From Ruegeria sp. THAF33 (GTDB lineage Bacteria; Pseudomonadota; Alphaproteobacteria; Rhodobacterales; Rhodobacteraceae): a stretch of DNA of 64,000 nt. Below, piece after piece: positions 45,577 to 53,979 of the stretch (its first letter is position 1; each line of letters opens with the position of its first letter). Below the pieces are notes generated by a model. That model saw only the letters and a program-made list of their open reading frames with translations, was not told the origin of the DNA and did no database searches. Location of the stretch: NCBI RefSeq assembly GCF_009363615.1, contig NZ_CP045384.1, positions 2,664,501 to 2,728,500 on the forward strand, read 5' to 3'. The translations under genes and the position numbers were made by a program.

Positions 45577-46587
45577 GTGACGGGCGTGCCACTCAGCTCC
45601 ACTTCTGAAGCGCATAGCGAAGGCTTTATCCGCCTCGCGCTGGCCGCCCCTTTTCTGCAATATCTCACCGACCGCAGGATCAATCCGCAACCGGCCTTGG
45701 ATCAGGTCGGCTTGAAGGCCGACCTGCTGTCCGACCCATCTGTCTATGTCCACTCGGAACTGGTCTATGGTCTGTTGAATGCCTTCTCAGAGTTGTCAGG
45801 GGATCGATACCTTGGCCTGAATGTAGGAGAGACATTTGACCTGCAAGGATGGCCGCCATTCGCTCGGTCGCTGCAATCCTCGAACACTCTGTTCGAGTTT
45901 TTTGCCCGGTTCGTAAGGCTTGTTCCACAAGAGTCCAACGCCGTCCGGCACAGTCTTGTCGTGGAAGCAGACAAAGCGATCTATCGGATCGCACGGCAAC
46001 AAGAACCAACCGTTCCGCCCGTTCAGGTTACCGGGTTTGGAGCTGCCATCTATGTGCGCCTGTTGCAAAGCGTGGTCGGAAACGCGTGGGATCCGTCCCG
46101 GGTGCGATGGGAAAGCAGATACATCCTTGGCTTGCCACGCGGTTACAAAGGTATCGAAGTCGGCCTTGGACCCAACCCCGGAATGCAGATCAGTTTTCCC
46201 GTGGAATGGTTGTTTCTACACCATGCGGCAGAGGAGTCCGAAACGCCGACAGACACGATTCGACACAATGAAGACGTCACCGTAGTTGCCGCTTTGCGGT
46301 CTGTCTTGCGTGGAAAACTGGATGAGTCAGAGCTGGGGCCGGAGGTTGTGGCCGGATTGCTGGGTATCCAGCCCGAGCGGTTCCTGAAGGCACTTCAGAA
46401 ACATCAGACAACACTTCCCCGAGAGGTAAGGCGTCTGCGGGTCGATGTCGCCAAGGAGCACCTCAGAGAAAGCAATATGACAGTTGCCGAGATCGGCCTC
46501 ATGCTTGGCTATTCCGACAAGTCCCACTTCACTCGGTTTTTTCGAAGCCAGACCGGTGTGACGCCAACAAAATTCCGCCTTGGATAG
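45577..46587 (+). CDS. AraC family regulator with arabinose-binding-like N-terminal domain
   Basis: A 336-residue regulator of the OruR/ArgR-like Arabinose_bd type. The N-terminal domain contains YLTDRRINPQPALDQVGLK and GDRYLGLNVGETFDLQGWPP. The C-terminal helix-turn-helix region (LRESNMTVAEIGLMLGYSDK, then SHFTRFFRSQTGVTPTKF) is standard. The start is a GTG at 45577 (or a second GTG 9 bases on). It is divergent from the amidohydrolase/porin/dipeptidase operon, which it most likely controls. Confidence 0.88.
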   Translation: MTGVPLSSTSEAHSEGFIRLALAAPFLQYLTDRRINPQPALDQVGLKADLLSDPSVYVHSELVYGLLNAFSELSGDRYLGLNVGETFDLQGWPPFARSLQSSNTLFEFFARFVRLVPQESNAVRHSLVVEADKAIYRIARQQEPTVPPVQVTGFGAAIYVRLLQSVVGNAWDPSRVRWESRYILGLPRGYKGIEVGLGPNPGMQISFPVEWLFLHHAAEESETPTDTIRHNEDVTVVAALRSVLRGKLDESELGPEVVAGLLGIQPERFLKALQKHQTTLPREVRRLRVDVAKEHLRESNMTVAEIGLMLGYSDKSHFTRFFRSQTGVTPTKFRLG

Positions 46588-46896
46588 CAACCGCGCTGCG
46601 AATGGGCGGGTTGGCGTTCCACTGCCTCTCTCATGTATGTCCACCAAGGGATGGCCATGATTTGCGCTACGTTCATGGATCAATGCCAAAGGTTGAAAAA
46701 GCAATTGCCCGATGGCCCTTTTGGCAACGCATGCGACGTCACGCATGCCTTTTGCGGCTCGATCGGACGTGATCTTGAAAGCGGCAGGAAAGGATATGCC
46801 CTTGAACCGTTCCGCAGTTTGTGCAACTTCAAATCGCTGACAACACCAGGCATCTCTGGGAACCTGTGCGCTTGGCGGCAGTGCAAGACGGCGCTT
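46588..46896. other. Intergenic, no gene recognised
   Basis: About 310 bases behind the AraC gene. An open frame of 101 codons starts near 46633 on the plus strand but runs into the tRNA-like sequence and does not read like protein. Nothing else was seen. Confidence 0.45.
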
Positions 46897-46973
46897 GGGT
46901 ACATCTGCGGATTGGAAAAGGCGCTTCGGTTACGCTGAAGATGTCAGGAGTTCGAGTGTCTCTTCACCCACCT
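46897..46973 (+). pseudogene. Degenerate tRNA gene (Val-TAC-like)
   Basis: The 77 bases can be laid out as a tRNA. GGGTACA opposes TTCACCC with five of seven pairs. The anticodon arm CTTCG/TGAAG is fully paired (one G-T) around loop GTTACGC with anticodon TAC. ATGTC follows as variable region, then a T-arm with loop TTCGAGT but a damaged stem (AGGAG/GTCTC), and finally A and CCT. The D-stem does not pair. It looks like a decayed tRNA-Val gene. Its last 28 bases match the tRNA remnant at 40691-40718 in 23 positions. Confidence 0.5.
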
Positions 46974-47025
46974 TTTTACCTTCTGAATTTCGACGCTCAA
47001 ACACGGTTGAATCGACGTGGCGGCG

Positions 47026-47041
47026 TTGCAACCGGTTGCAA
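47026..47041. promoter_or_regulatory. LacI-type operator upstream of the inositol regulator gene
   Basis: TTGCAACCGGTTGCAA is a perfect 16-bp palindrome, with the central CG typical of LacI/GalR family operators. It lies 82 bp before the LacI-family start and occurs again at 50422 and 63804, and with one change at 62751. Autoregulation of the lacI-type gene is likely. Confidence 0.85.
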
Positions 47042-47122
47042 GTTCAGGTCGATGATGCATAATGCTGGGGCAATGCCAAACTTACCTGCTTTCCTGCCTC
47101 GCTGTTATCGGAGTCCCGCAGC

Positions 47123-48121
47123 GTGAGTGTGACCCTGAAAGACGTGGCCGCCTTGGCTGGCGTTTCACGGTCCGCCGTGTCGCGCACCTTTACCGAAGGT
47201 GCCTCGGTTTCCGCAAAAACGCGCAGCAAGGTTGAAAAGGCGGCCCGTGAGCTGGGCTACAGCCCCAATGCTCTGGCTTCGTCTCTGACGACCGGGCGCA
47301 CCAAACTGATCGGGTTGATTTCGAACAACTTTCACAACCCGATCTTTCTGGAAGTCTTCGACCAGTTTACACGCGCCTTGCAGGAACGCGGCCTGCGCCC
47401 GCTGATCGTGAACCTGACGGACGAGACCGAGCCCGCCAATTCCGTACGCATGCTGCGGCAATACTCGGTGGATGCGGTGATCGTCGCCTCGTCGACCTTG
47501 CCGCCCAGCTTTGCCAAGGCGTTCCACGATGCTGGCGTACCGGTGGTGCACACGTTCGGCCGGTCTGCCACCTCGCCCGAGGTGCATGTGGTCGGGATCG
47601 ACAATGTGGAATGCGGGCGCATGGCCGCGCGCGAGCTGGTCGCCCGGGGTTATGCCAGCGTGGGCTATCTGGGCGGGCCGCAGGACGCGACCTCGTCCCT
47701 GGACCGGCAGCGGGGCTTTTTCGAGGAAATGGCCAACCATCCGCAGATTCCGGTCAACCACTCCTTCGCCGGGGCTTATTCCTTCGAGGCCGGCCGGGCC
47801 GAGATGCTGCGCCTGCTGGCCGGTGACCCGGCGCAGGCCTATTTCTGCGGCGACGACATCCTGTCGATCGGGGCGCTGTCGGCGCTGGCTGATCACGGGC
47901 TGAAACCGGGCACCGATATCGGGATCATCGGCCTGAACGACATGGAAATGTCGCGCTGGGAATATATCAACCTGACGACCATCCATCAGCCGATCAAGCA
48001 GATCATCACCTCGTCGGTCGATCTGGTCGAAGAGATGCTGAAAACACCCGACCGCTACCCCGAAGCGCGGATCTTCCCCTGCCGGGTGGTCGAGCGGGGC
48101 ACGTTGCGGCCCCGCCCCTGA
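47123..48121 (+). CDS. LacI family regulator of the inositol regulon
   Basis: A 332-residue repressor. The N-terminal DNA-binding headpiece is typical (VTLKDVAALAGVSRSAVSRT) with the hinge helix at SPNALASSLTTGRTKLIGL. The ligand domain has the PBP-like fold (LISNNFHNPIFLEVFDQFTR, VGIDNVECGRMAARELVARG, IGIIGLNDMEMSRWEYINLT). It begins with GTG. All four palindromic operators of the region are best explained by this protein. The inducer is presumably an inositol-pathway intermediate (inference). The stop directly touches the convergent dehydrogenase gene end. Confidence 0.93.
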   Translation: MSVTLKDVAALAGVSRSAVSRTFTEGASVSAKTRSKVEKAARELGYSPNALASSLTTGRTKLIGLISNNFHNPIFLEVFDQFTRALQERGLRPLIVNLTDETEPANSVRMLRQYSVDAVIVASSTLPPSFAKAFHDAGVPVVHTFGRSATSPEVHVVGIDNVECGRMAARELVARGYASVGYLGGPQDATSSLDRQRGFFEEMANHPQIPVNHSFAGAYSFEAGRAEMLRLLAGDPAQAYFCGDDILSIGALSALADHGLKPGTDIGIIGLNDMEMSRWEYINLTTIHQPIKQIITSSVDLVEEMLKTPDRYPEARIFPCRVVERGTLRPRP

Positions 48122-49261
48122 TCAGCGGAACATCGGCGGGCGGGCGTCCTGCCAGGCACCATCTGCTTTGCCCGACGCAACAGCCGCGTGCACCGCTGCG
48201 ATCGATCGCACGCCATCCGCTGCGTTGGGCAGGCCATCCCGGCTTTCACCGCGGATCGCATCCGCCAGATCGCAATAGATATTGGCAACGGCCAGCGGGA
48301 AGCCTTCGGGGTGCGCGATGGCGACCCGAGACAGGCGTTGCACTTCATCATGCAGCCCCCCCTCGCCCTTTTCGATGATCTGGGTGCGCCCTCCTACCGG
48401 GGTGTAGATCAACTGGTTGGGTTGCTCTGACGCCCAGCGCAACCCGCCGGTTTCACCAAAGACCTGTATGTCAAAGCCATGCTGGCGCCCGATCGCCACA
48501 GAAGATGTCCAAAGACGCCCGACCGTGCCGCCTTCCATACGGAAGTTGATCATTGCATCGTCTTCCAGTTCCCGGCTTGCGATCGTTGAGGCCATATCAG
48601 CCGAAAGCGTCTTCACCTCGTCATCACAGATAAAACTGGCCATATGCAGGGCGTGGATACCGCAATCGGCGAACTGCCCGGAAACCCCTGCCATCGCAGG
48701 GTCATAGCGCCAGCGCACGCGCGGATTGTCCGCATCGGTGGCATCCCCATGATGGCCGTGGCTGAAATTGGTCACCACAAGACGCACCCGTCCGATCTCG
48801 CCCGAGCGCACCATAGCGCGGGCCTGCCGCACCATCGGATAGGCGGAATAGCAGTAGTTCACCGCGCAGATCTTTCCCGATGCTTCGGCGACACGGACTA
48901 TTTCCTCACCCTCTTCCACAGTCATTGTCATCGGTTTTTCACACAAGACATTGAAGCCCGCTTCAAGATAGGCCTTGGCGATCTCGAAATGTGTCGAATT
49001 CGGCGTGGCGATTGTCACCAGATCGATCCGGTCTTCACGGTCCTTCTCACCCGCCAGCATCTCTTGCCAGTCGCCATAGGCGCGATCGGCGGCAACGCCC
49101 AATCGCTGCGCGTATTCCCGACCCGCTTCGGGCCGGTGATCCAGCGCGCCAGCGGCAAATTCAAACAGCCCGTCAGCCTGTGCCCCCAAGCGGTGCGCGG
49201 GGCCAATCTGGCTGCCTTCACCACCACCGATCATGCCCCATCTCAACTTAGCCATGGTCAT
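48122..49261 (-). CDS. Gfo/Idh/MocA family oxidoreductase
   Basis: A 379-residue NAD(P)-dependent dehydrogenase. Rossmann motif WGMIGGGEGSQIGPAHR, the family EKP motif (VLCEKPMTMTVEEGEEIVRV) with its Lys, and the C-terminal GFO_IDH_MocA sheet with CGIHALHMASFI. An ATG two codons further in (49255) is equally possible. It follows a second Gfo/Idh/MocA gene (32 bp apart), both under the operator at 50422. Likely substrates are inositol isomers or their keto forms. Confidence 0.92.
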   Translation of the reverse strand: MTMAKLRWGMIGGGEGSQIGPAHRLGAQADGLFEFAAGALDHRPEAGREYAQRLGVAADRAYGDWQEMLAGEKDREDRIDLVTIATPNSTHFEIAKAYLEAGFNVLCEKPMTMTVEEGEEIVRVAEASGKICAVNYCYSAYPMVRQARAMVRSGEIGRVRLVVTNFSHGHHGDATDADNPRVRWRYDPAMAGVSGQFADCGIHALHMASFICDDEVKTLSADMASTIASRELEDDAMINFRMEGGTVGRLWTSSVAIGRQHGFDIQVFGETGGLRWASEQPNQLIYTPVGGRTQIIEKGEGGLHDEVQRLSRVAIAHPEGFPLAVANIYCDLADAIRGESRDGLPNAADGVRSIAAVHAAVASGKADGAWQDARPPMFR

Positions 49262-49293
49262 TGTCTCTCATTAGAACTTTTTTGTTTGAGCGA

Positions 49294-50397
49294 TCAGAAA
49301 TCGCGGATGTCTTTCCACTGCCGCTGCTCTGACGATGCCAAGGCGGCGGCAAGCACCCGGTTGACCTCATGCCCGTCGCGAAAGGTGGGCCAAGCGGCTC
49401 TTCCGGTGTGAATGGCCTGAAGAAAATCTTTGGCCTCGATAATGATCTGGTCCTGATAGCCTGTTCCGTGGCCCGGACCTTGGCAGAAGGGCTCGTAATC
49501 CGGATGCGCCGGGCCGGTCAGGATTTTTGTGAACCCACGAGACGCTTCGGGCCCTTCCCGCTTATACAGCCACAGCGCGTTCTGGTCCTCCTGATCGAAC
49601 CGGATGGCGCCCTTTGTTCCCGATATTTCATAAGCATAGCCCATTTTTCGCCCCGTCGCGACGCGGCTGAAATACAGGTTGCCCATAACCCCGTTTTCAA
49701 AACGGCACATCATCTGGGCATGGTCGTCATTTGTCACCTCACCGCCCGGTCGGGTTTTGTGAACCGTTTCAACATCCGCCATCACTTGCGCGATCGGACC
49801 AACCAGCGCCAATGCACCGTTGACCATATGCGGTGCCAGATCTCCGATGGTGCCATTGGCCATGCCCGTCGTACGCCAAGAGGCAGGAGCGTGCGGGTCG
49901 GCATAGAAATCCTCGGTGTGCTCGCCCCGGAACCAGGTGATATCCCCGATTTCACCATTGGCAATAAGTTGGCGGGCGTATTGGGTCGCAGGTGTACGAA
50001 CATAGTTGAACCCCACCATGTTGACCGCGCCAGACGCTTCGGCAGCAGCAACCATGGCCAGACTGTCGTCAAGGGATGCGCCCAGTGGTTTTTCACACAA
50101 GACCGGTTTACCCAATTCAAACGCTGCTTCGGCAATCTGGCGATGTGTCGATTGAGGAGAGGCGATGACAATTGCCTCGACCCTGGGATCTTCAACCAAT
50201 GCCCGCCAATCATCGGTCGCTTTGTCAAATCCGTAGGCTGTCCTGTAACGTTCGGCGCTTTCAGGGCTGGACGCACAAATGACCTCGAGCCGGGGTCGCA
50301 ATGCCGTGTTGAACACCGCGCCGACCGCTGACATAGCCACGGAATGGGCCTTGCCCATATAGCCGCCGCCGACGATTCCAATTCCGATTTCAGGCAT
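49294..50397 (-). CDS. Gfo/Idh/MocA family oxidoreductase
   Basis: A 367-residue dehydrogenase with IGIVGGGYMGKAHSVAMSAV as nucleotide motif, VLCEKPLGASLDDSLAMVAA as EKP segment and GTIGDLAPHMVNGALAL near the active-site His. Resembles the group containing scyllo-inositol dehydrogenases and other sugar dehydrogenases. The ATG at 50397 is chosen because the longer reading covers the operator. It shares a divergent promoter with the kinase gene. Confidence 0.92.
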   Translation of the reverse strand: MPEIGIGIVGGGYMGKAHSVAMSAVGAVFNTALRPRLEVICASSPESAERYRTAYGFDKATDDWRALVEDPRVEAIVIASPQSTHRQIAEAAFELGKPVLCEKPLGASLDDSLAMVAAAEASGAVNMVGFNYVRTPATQYARQLIANGEIGDITWFRGEHTEDFYADPHAPASWRTTGMANGTIGDLAPHMVNGALALVGPIAQVMADVETVHKTRPGGEVTNDDHAQMMCRFENGVMGNLYFSRVATGRKMGYAYEISGTKGAIRFDQEDQNALWLYKREGPEASRGFTKILTGPAHPDYEPFCQGPGHGTGYQDQIIIEAKDFLQAIHTGRAAWPTFRDGHEVNRVLAAALASSEQRQWKDIRDF

Positions 50398-50421
50398 CTG
50401 CAACGGCTCCGAACATATCAT

Positions 50422-50437
50422 TTGCAACCGGTTGCAA
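50422..50437. promoter_or_regulatory. LacI-type operator, divergent dehydrogenase/kinase promoter
   Basis: An exact copy of the 16-bp palindrome TTGCAACCGGTTGCAA between the leftward dehydrogenase start (50397) and the rightward kinase start (50508). It can control both directions. Confidence 0.85.
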
Positions 50438-50507
50438 AATCAGTATCGTGTGAATCGATTCAACGCAAGGTCCAAACTTGCCGACCCATTCTGCCGGAGG
50501 ACAAAAC

Positions 50508-51488
50508 TTGAGCGCTTTGATGGATGGTATCAAAGGAAACCGCTTCGCCGTTCTGGGTCGCGCAGGCATGGACCTGTTCGCTGACCCAATTGGCGTCAAA
50601 AGCGAGGATGCCAGCACGTTTCATGCCGACCTTGGTGGTTCTTCTGCCAATATTTGTGCCGGGCTGGTCAAGTTGGGCAGCGAGGCGTCGCTGATTACGT
50701 CCGTCTCGGACGATGCGATTGGGCGGTTCTGTCTGAACCGGTTGCGGCATTACGGTGTGGACACATCCTATATCCGCGTTCTGGGCGGCGAATACCGCAT
50801 GTCTCTGGCCGTGTACGAAAGCCGGATCGAGGACTTTCAGAATGTGATCTATCGCAACGGGGCCGTTGATTTCCAAGTCACCAAAGAGGATATGGACAGG
50901 GTCGATTATTCATCTTTTTCGGCAATCATCTCGGCTGGAACTGTCTTTGCGTCCGAACCGTCGCGCAGCGCCACATTCCGGGCCTTCGAGAACGCCCGAA
51001 GCGCAGGCCTGCCGATCATCTTCGACATCGATTACCGCCCATACAGCTGGCCCTCGGCCGAGGTGGCTGCCGAAGTTCTGTCGCGGGCTGGCGAAGCCAG
51101 CAACCTGATCGTCGGCAACGACGAAGAGTTCGGATTCATGGCCGGCGGCATCGAAAAGGGTTTTGCCAAAGCGCAGGAACTTGCCCAAAAACCGGATCGG
51201 ATCGTCATCTACAAGATGGGCGAAAAAGGTGCTGTCACCTTTGTGGACGGGCAAGAGCTGCGAACCGGTATTTACCCGGTTACGGCCGTCAAACCCAACG
51301 GGGCTGGCGACAGTTTCATGGCCGGGCTGCTGGCCTCGATCGCGGCCGGGCACGACCTGAAAGACGCCGTCATGCGCGGTTCGGCCTGCGCGTCGATCGT
51401 GGTGTCGCATCCCGGTTGCGCACCCGCCATGCCAACGACACCAGAACTGGACGCGTTCCTCGCTTCGCATCCCGGCCCGACCACATAG
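50508..51488 (+). CDS. iolC: 5-dehydro-2-deoxygluconokinase (PfkB family)
   Basis: IolC phosphorylates 5-dehydro-2-deoxy-gluconate at C6. This 326-residue ribokinase-fold protein has the opening FAVLGRAGMDLFADPIG, HADLGGSSANICAGLVKLGS, FDIDYRPYSWPSAEVAAEVL typical of IolC, and the anion-hole/catalytic Asp motif KPNGAGDSFMAGLLASI. Unlike many alphaproteobacterial IolC proteins it has no extra C-terminal DUF2090 domain. A TTG at 50508 with GGAGG seven bases before is taken as the start; an upstream TTG at 50478 lacks a binding site. First gene of the kinase-iolB-aldolase operon. Confidence 0.9.
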   Translation: MSALMDGIKGNRFAVLGRAGMDLFADPIGVKSEDASTFHADLGGSSANICAGLVKLGSEASLITSVSDDAIGRFCLNRLRHYGVDTSYIRVLGGEYRMSLAVYESRIEDFQNVIYRNGAVDFQVTKEDMDRVDYSSFSAIISAGTVFASEPSRSATFRAFENARSAGLPIIFDIDYRPYSWPSAEVAAEVLSRAGEASNLIVGNDEEFGFMAGGIEKGFAKAQELAQKPDRIVIYKMGEKGAVTFVDGQELRTGIYPVTAVKPNGAGDSFMAGLLASIAAGHDLKDAVMRGSACASIVVSHPGCAPAMPTTPELDAFLASHPGPTT

Positions 51489-51497
51489 GAGAGTACC

Positions 51498-52334
51498 ATG
51501 CATATCGCGCCCTATGACAATCAGAACAAACCCATCGTAGACGCCGATGATCCGACGGTTCCGCTGAACTATTTCAACATCGTCAAACTGAAAAAGGGCG
51601 AGGCCTTCGAATACACGGTCCCGGGTTACGAGACCTGCATCGTGCCCGCCACCGGCAGCGTCGACGTGGACGTCGAAGGCGTGCGCTTTGCCCATCTGGG
51701 CAACCGGGGCGAGGATGTCTGGGATGGCGAGCCCGAGGGCGCCTATGTCCCGTCGGGGGCACGGGCGCAGATGGTCTGCGTGTCAGAGACGGCCGAGGTG
51801 TTCGTGGCAGGCGCAAAGTATGACAAGGTGCTGGATCCGTTCGACGTGCGCGAGCATGACCTGGTGCAATATGGCAGCGACGACACCAAGACCCATCGCA
51901 AGATCAAGCATATCCTGGGCCAGAAACAGCATGACAAGGTCGGCCGCCTGCTGGTGAGCGAGCTGTTCACCGTGGGTCAGGGCGGCTGGTCCGGCTTTCC
52001 CAGCCACAAGCACGACACCAACCGCCTGCCGGACGAGACCCGTCATGACGAAACCTACAATTTCCGCTTCAAACCCAACTGGGGCTCGGGCCTGCAGATG
52101 CTGCAGCGCGAGGACAACGAACCGGGCGATGCCTATCACATCGTCGATGGCTCCACGATCTGCATCGACAAAGGGTATCACCCCTGCTGCGTGCTGCCGG
52201 GATACGAGATGTATTACTTCACCATCCTCGGCGGGCTGACCCAGCGGTCGCTGGTGCAGTATTTCCAACCCACCCATGCCTATCAGATCGAAACGATCCC
52301 GGGCATCAAAGACATGATCGCCAAATTCAAATGA
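51498..52334 (+). CDS. IolB-like 5-deoxy-glucuronate isomerase, divergent paralogue
   Basis: A 278-residue bicupin of the IolB/KduI family. Metal-binding residues are seen in WSGFPSHKHDTNRLPDETRH (His...His...Glu type) and CIDKGYHPCCVLPGYEMYYF. It is divergent from the second, canonical IolB at 54735. The first half is cupin-like (KGEAFEYTVPGYETCIVPAT). It sits between the kinase and the aldolase, whose start it overlaps by 4 bases. It may act on the standard substrate or on an epimer from another inositol. Confidence 0.88.
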   Translation: MHIAPYDNQNKPIVDADDPTVPLNYFNIVKLKKGEAFEYTVPGYETCIVPATGSVDVDVEGVRFAHLGNRGEDVWDGEPEGAYVPSGARAQMVCVSETAEVFVAGAKYDKVLDPFDVREHDLVQYGSDDTKTHRKIKHILGQKQHDKVGRLLVSELFTVGQGGWSGFPSHKHDTNRLPDETRHDETYNFRFKPNWGSGLQMLQREDNEPGDAYHIVDGSTICIDKGYHPCCVLPGYEMYYFTILGGLTQRSLVQYFQPTHAYQIETIPGIKDMIAKFK

Positions 52335-53170
52335 CCCTCGCTACGCTCAAAGACGTCCTGCAACCCGCCTACGAACAGGGCTATGCCGTCGGCGGCCTGG
52401 TGACGCTGGGCTGGGAGGACATGCGCGCCTATGTCGCCGCCGCCGAGGCCGAGAAAGCCCCGGTGATCCTGCAAGCCGGACCCAGCTGCCGCGAGCACAC
52501 CCCGCTGCCGATCCTGGGCAAGATGTTCCGGTATCTGGCCGAAAACGCCTCGGTGCCCGTGGTGGCGCATCTGGATCACGGCTATACCTTCGAGGATTGC
52601 AAGATCGCGTTGGACAGCGGGTTCACCTCGCTGATGTTCGACGGGTCGCGCAAGCCCTTGCAGCAGAACATCGATGAAACCGCCGCGATTGCCGAAATGG
52701 CCCATTCCGCCGGGATCTCGTGCGAGGGCGAGATCGGCTTCGTCGGGTATTCCGGCGGTGAAGGCTCAAACGGCACGGATCCCGAGGAAGCCGCGAAGTT
52801 TGCCCGCGACAGCGGCGTCGACGCGATGGCAATCTCGGTCGGAAACGTCCACCTTCAGCAGAACAAGGAAGGTGGTCTGGACGAAAACCGCATACGCCAG
52901 ATCGACTCCATGACAGAGGTTCCACTGGTGATCCATGGCGGATCGGGTGTGCCGGTCGAACAGCGCGCGCGGCTGGCGCGTGAAACCGCGATCTGCAAAT
53001 TCAACATCGGGACCGAGTTACGCATGGCCTTCGGCACCGCGCTGCGCGAGGCCGTGAACCGCGACCCCGACCGGTTCGACCGGGTGACGATCCTGAAGGA
53101 AACCCACGATCCGGTCATGGCTGCCGCCCGCACCGTGATCCGCGCCTTTGGTGCGCCACCGCAGCGGTGA
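52331..53170 (+). CDS. Class II aldolase, probably 6-phospho-5-dehydro-2-deoxygluconate aldolase (IolJ type)
   Basis: A 279-residue zinc aldolase of the fructose-bisphosphate aldolase class II family. The catalytic Asp and zinc His are in VVAHLDHGYTFEDC. Further segments: EGEIGFVGYSGGEGS, the His in AISVGNVHLQ, VIHGGSGVP and CKFNIGTELRMAF for phosphate binding. Next to iolC it most probably cleaves the phosphorylated deoxyketogluconate to dihydroxyacetone phosphate and malonate semialdehyde. Ordinary FBP aldolase cannot be excluded by sequence alone. It ends 3 bases from the convergent Hyi-like gene. Confidence 0.88.
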   Translation: MTLATLKDVLQPAYEQGYAVGGLVTLGWEDMRAYVAAAEAEKAPVILQAGPSCREHTPLPILGKMFRYLAENASVPVVAHLDHGYTFEDCKIALDSGFTSLMFDGSRKPLQQNIDETAAIAEMAHSAGISCEGEIGFVGYSGGEGSNGTDPEEAAKFARDSGVDAMAISVGNVHLQQNKEGGLDENRIRQIDSMTEVPLVIHGGSGVPVEQRARLARETAICKFNIGTELRMAFGTALREAVNRDPDRFDRVTILKETHDPVMAAARTVIRAFGAPPQR

Positions 53171-53173
53171 CGC

Positions 53174-53953
53174 TCAGAGCGTGAATGCCGACCGGAAGGC
53201 GTTTAGCGCGTCTTCCGGGTCGCCTGCGGCGAAGGCTTCCATCCCGACAGGGCCACGATAACCCAGATCGTTCAGCGCACGCGCCACGGCGGCATAGTTG
53301 ATCTCGCCGGTTCCGGGCTCGCACCGACCGGGATTGTCGGCCACCTGCACCTCTCCGATCCAGGGCAGGCATTTTTCACACCAGCGGATCAGATCCCCCT
53401 CGCCGATCTGGGTATGGTACAGGTCGAGATTGATCCGCAACTGCGGACGATCAACCGACGAAACCAAGGCGAGCACGTCCGCCGTTGACCCGAACGGACA
53501 GCCGGGATGGTCCAGCAGGTTCAGGTTTTCAAGCGTGAACACCACATCTTCGGCCTGGGCCAGATCACAGATCCGGTTCAGGGTGTCCCTGGCCTTCAGC
53601 CACATCGGCCCTGTGACCACGTCATGCTGCCAGATCGGTATGCCACCATCACCCAGACCGGTGCCGTGCAGGTTCAGACGCGCAACGCCAAGTCGCTTGC
53701 CGACCTGAATTGTTTCGGCGGCCGAGGCCAGCAGCATCTTGGCCCCGTCATCGTCGGCCAGCCGCCCCTGAAGATAGCCGTTCATGATGGTGAAACTGGC
53801 GCCGGTTGCGACCAGTCTGGGAATATCGAGCTCTGGCCAGTTCCACAGCCCGACGCCGAACCCCATCTCGGCCAGCCGGGCGGCACGCCAATCCATCGGC
53901 CTGTCCAGCCACAGCATCTCGGCACAGGCCGCAAGTTGAAACGGTTGAGGCAT
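53174..53953 (-). CDS. Hydroxypyruvate isomerase-like TIM-barrel protein
   Basis: A 259-residue AP-endonuclease-2-like (xylose isomerase) TIM barrel, closest in style to Hyi. Segments: FQLAACAEMLWLDRPMDWRA, LNLHGTGLGDGGIP, the metal Glu in VVFTLENLNLLDHPG, LDLYHTQIGEGDLI and VQVADNPGRCEPGTGEINYA, all family-typical. The start at 53953 is preferred to a reading 23 codons longer. It is the last gene of the long leftward inositol operon, 26 bp after the SDR. The role may be isomerisation of a keto-inositol product or of hydroxypyruvate (inference). Confidence 0.88.
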   Translation of the reverse strand: MPQPFQLAACAEMLWLDRPMDWRAARLAEMGFGVGLWNWPELDIPRLVATGASFTIMNGYLQGRLADDDGAKMLLASAAETIQVGKRLGVARLNLHGTGLGDGGIPIWQHDVVTGPMWLKARDTLNRICDLAQAEDVVFTLENLNLLDHPGCPFGSTADVLALVSSVDRPQLRINLDLYHTQIGEGDLIRWCEKCLPWIGEVQVADNPGRCEPGTGEINYAAVARALNDLGYRGPVGMEAFAAGDPEDALNAFRSAFTL

Positions 53954-53979
53954 TGATTTCTCTTTCGGTATGGAAAGAC

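Noticed and set aside
46633..46938. A 101-codon protein gene
   Set aside because: It reads through the tRNA-like sequence, has no ribosome binding site and no protein-like pattern.
46897..46973. A functional tRNA-Val
   Set aside because: The anticodon arm is fine but the D-stem does not pair and the T-stem and acceptor have several mismatches, so it is listed as degenerate.
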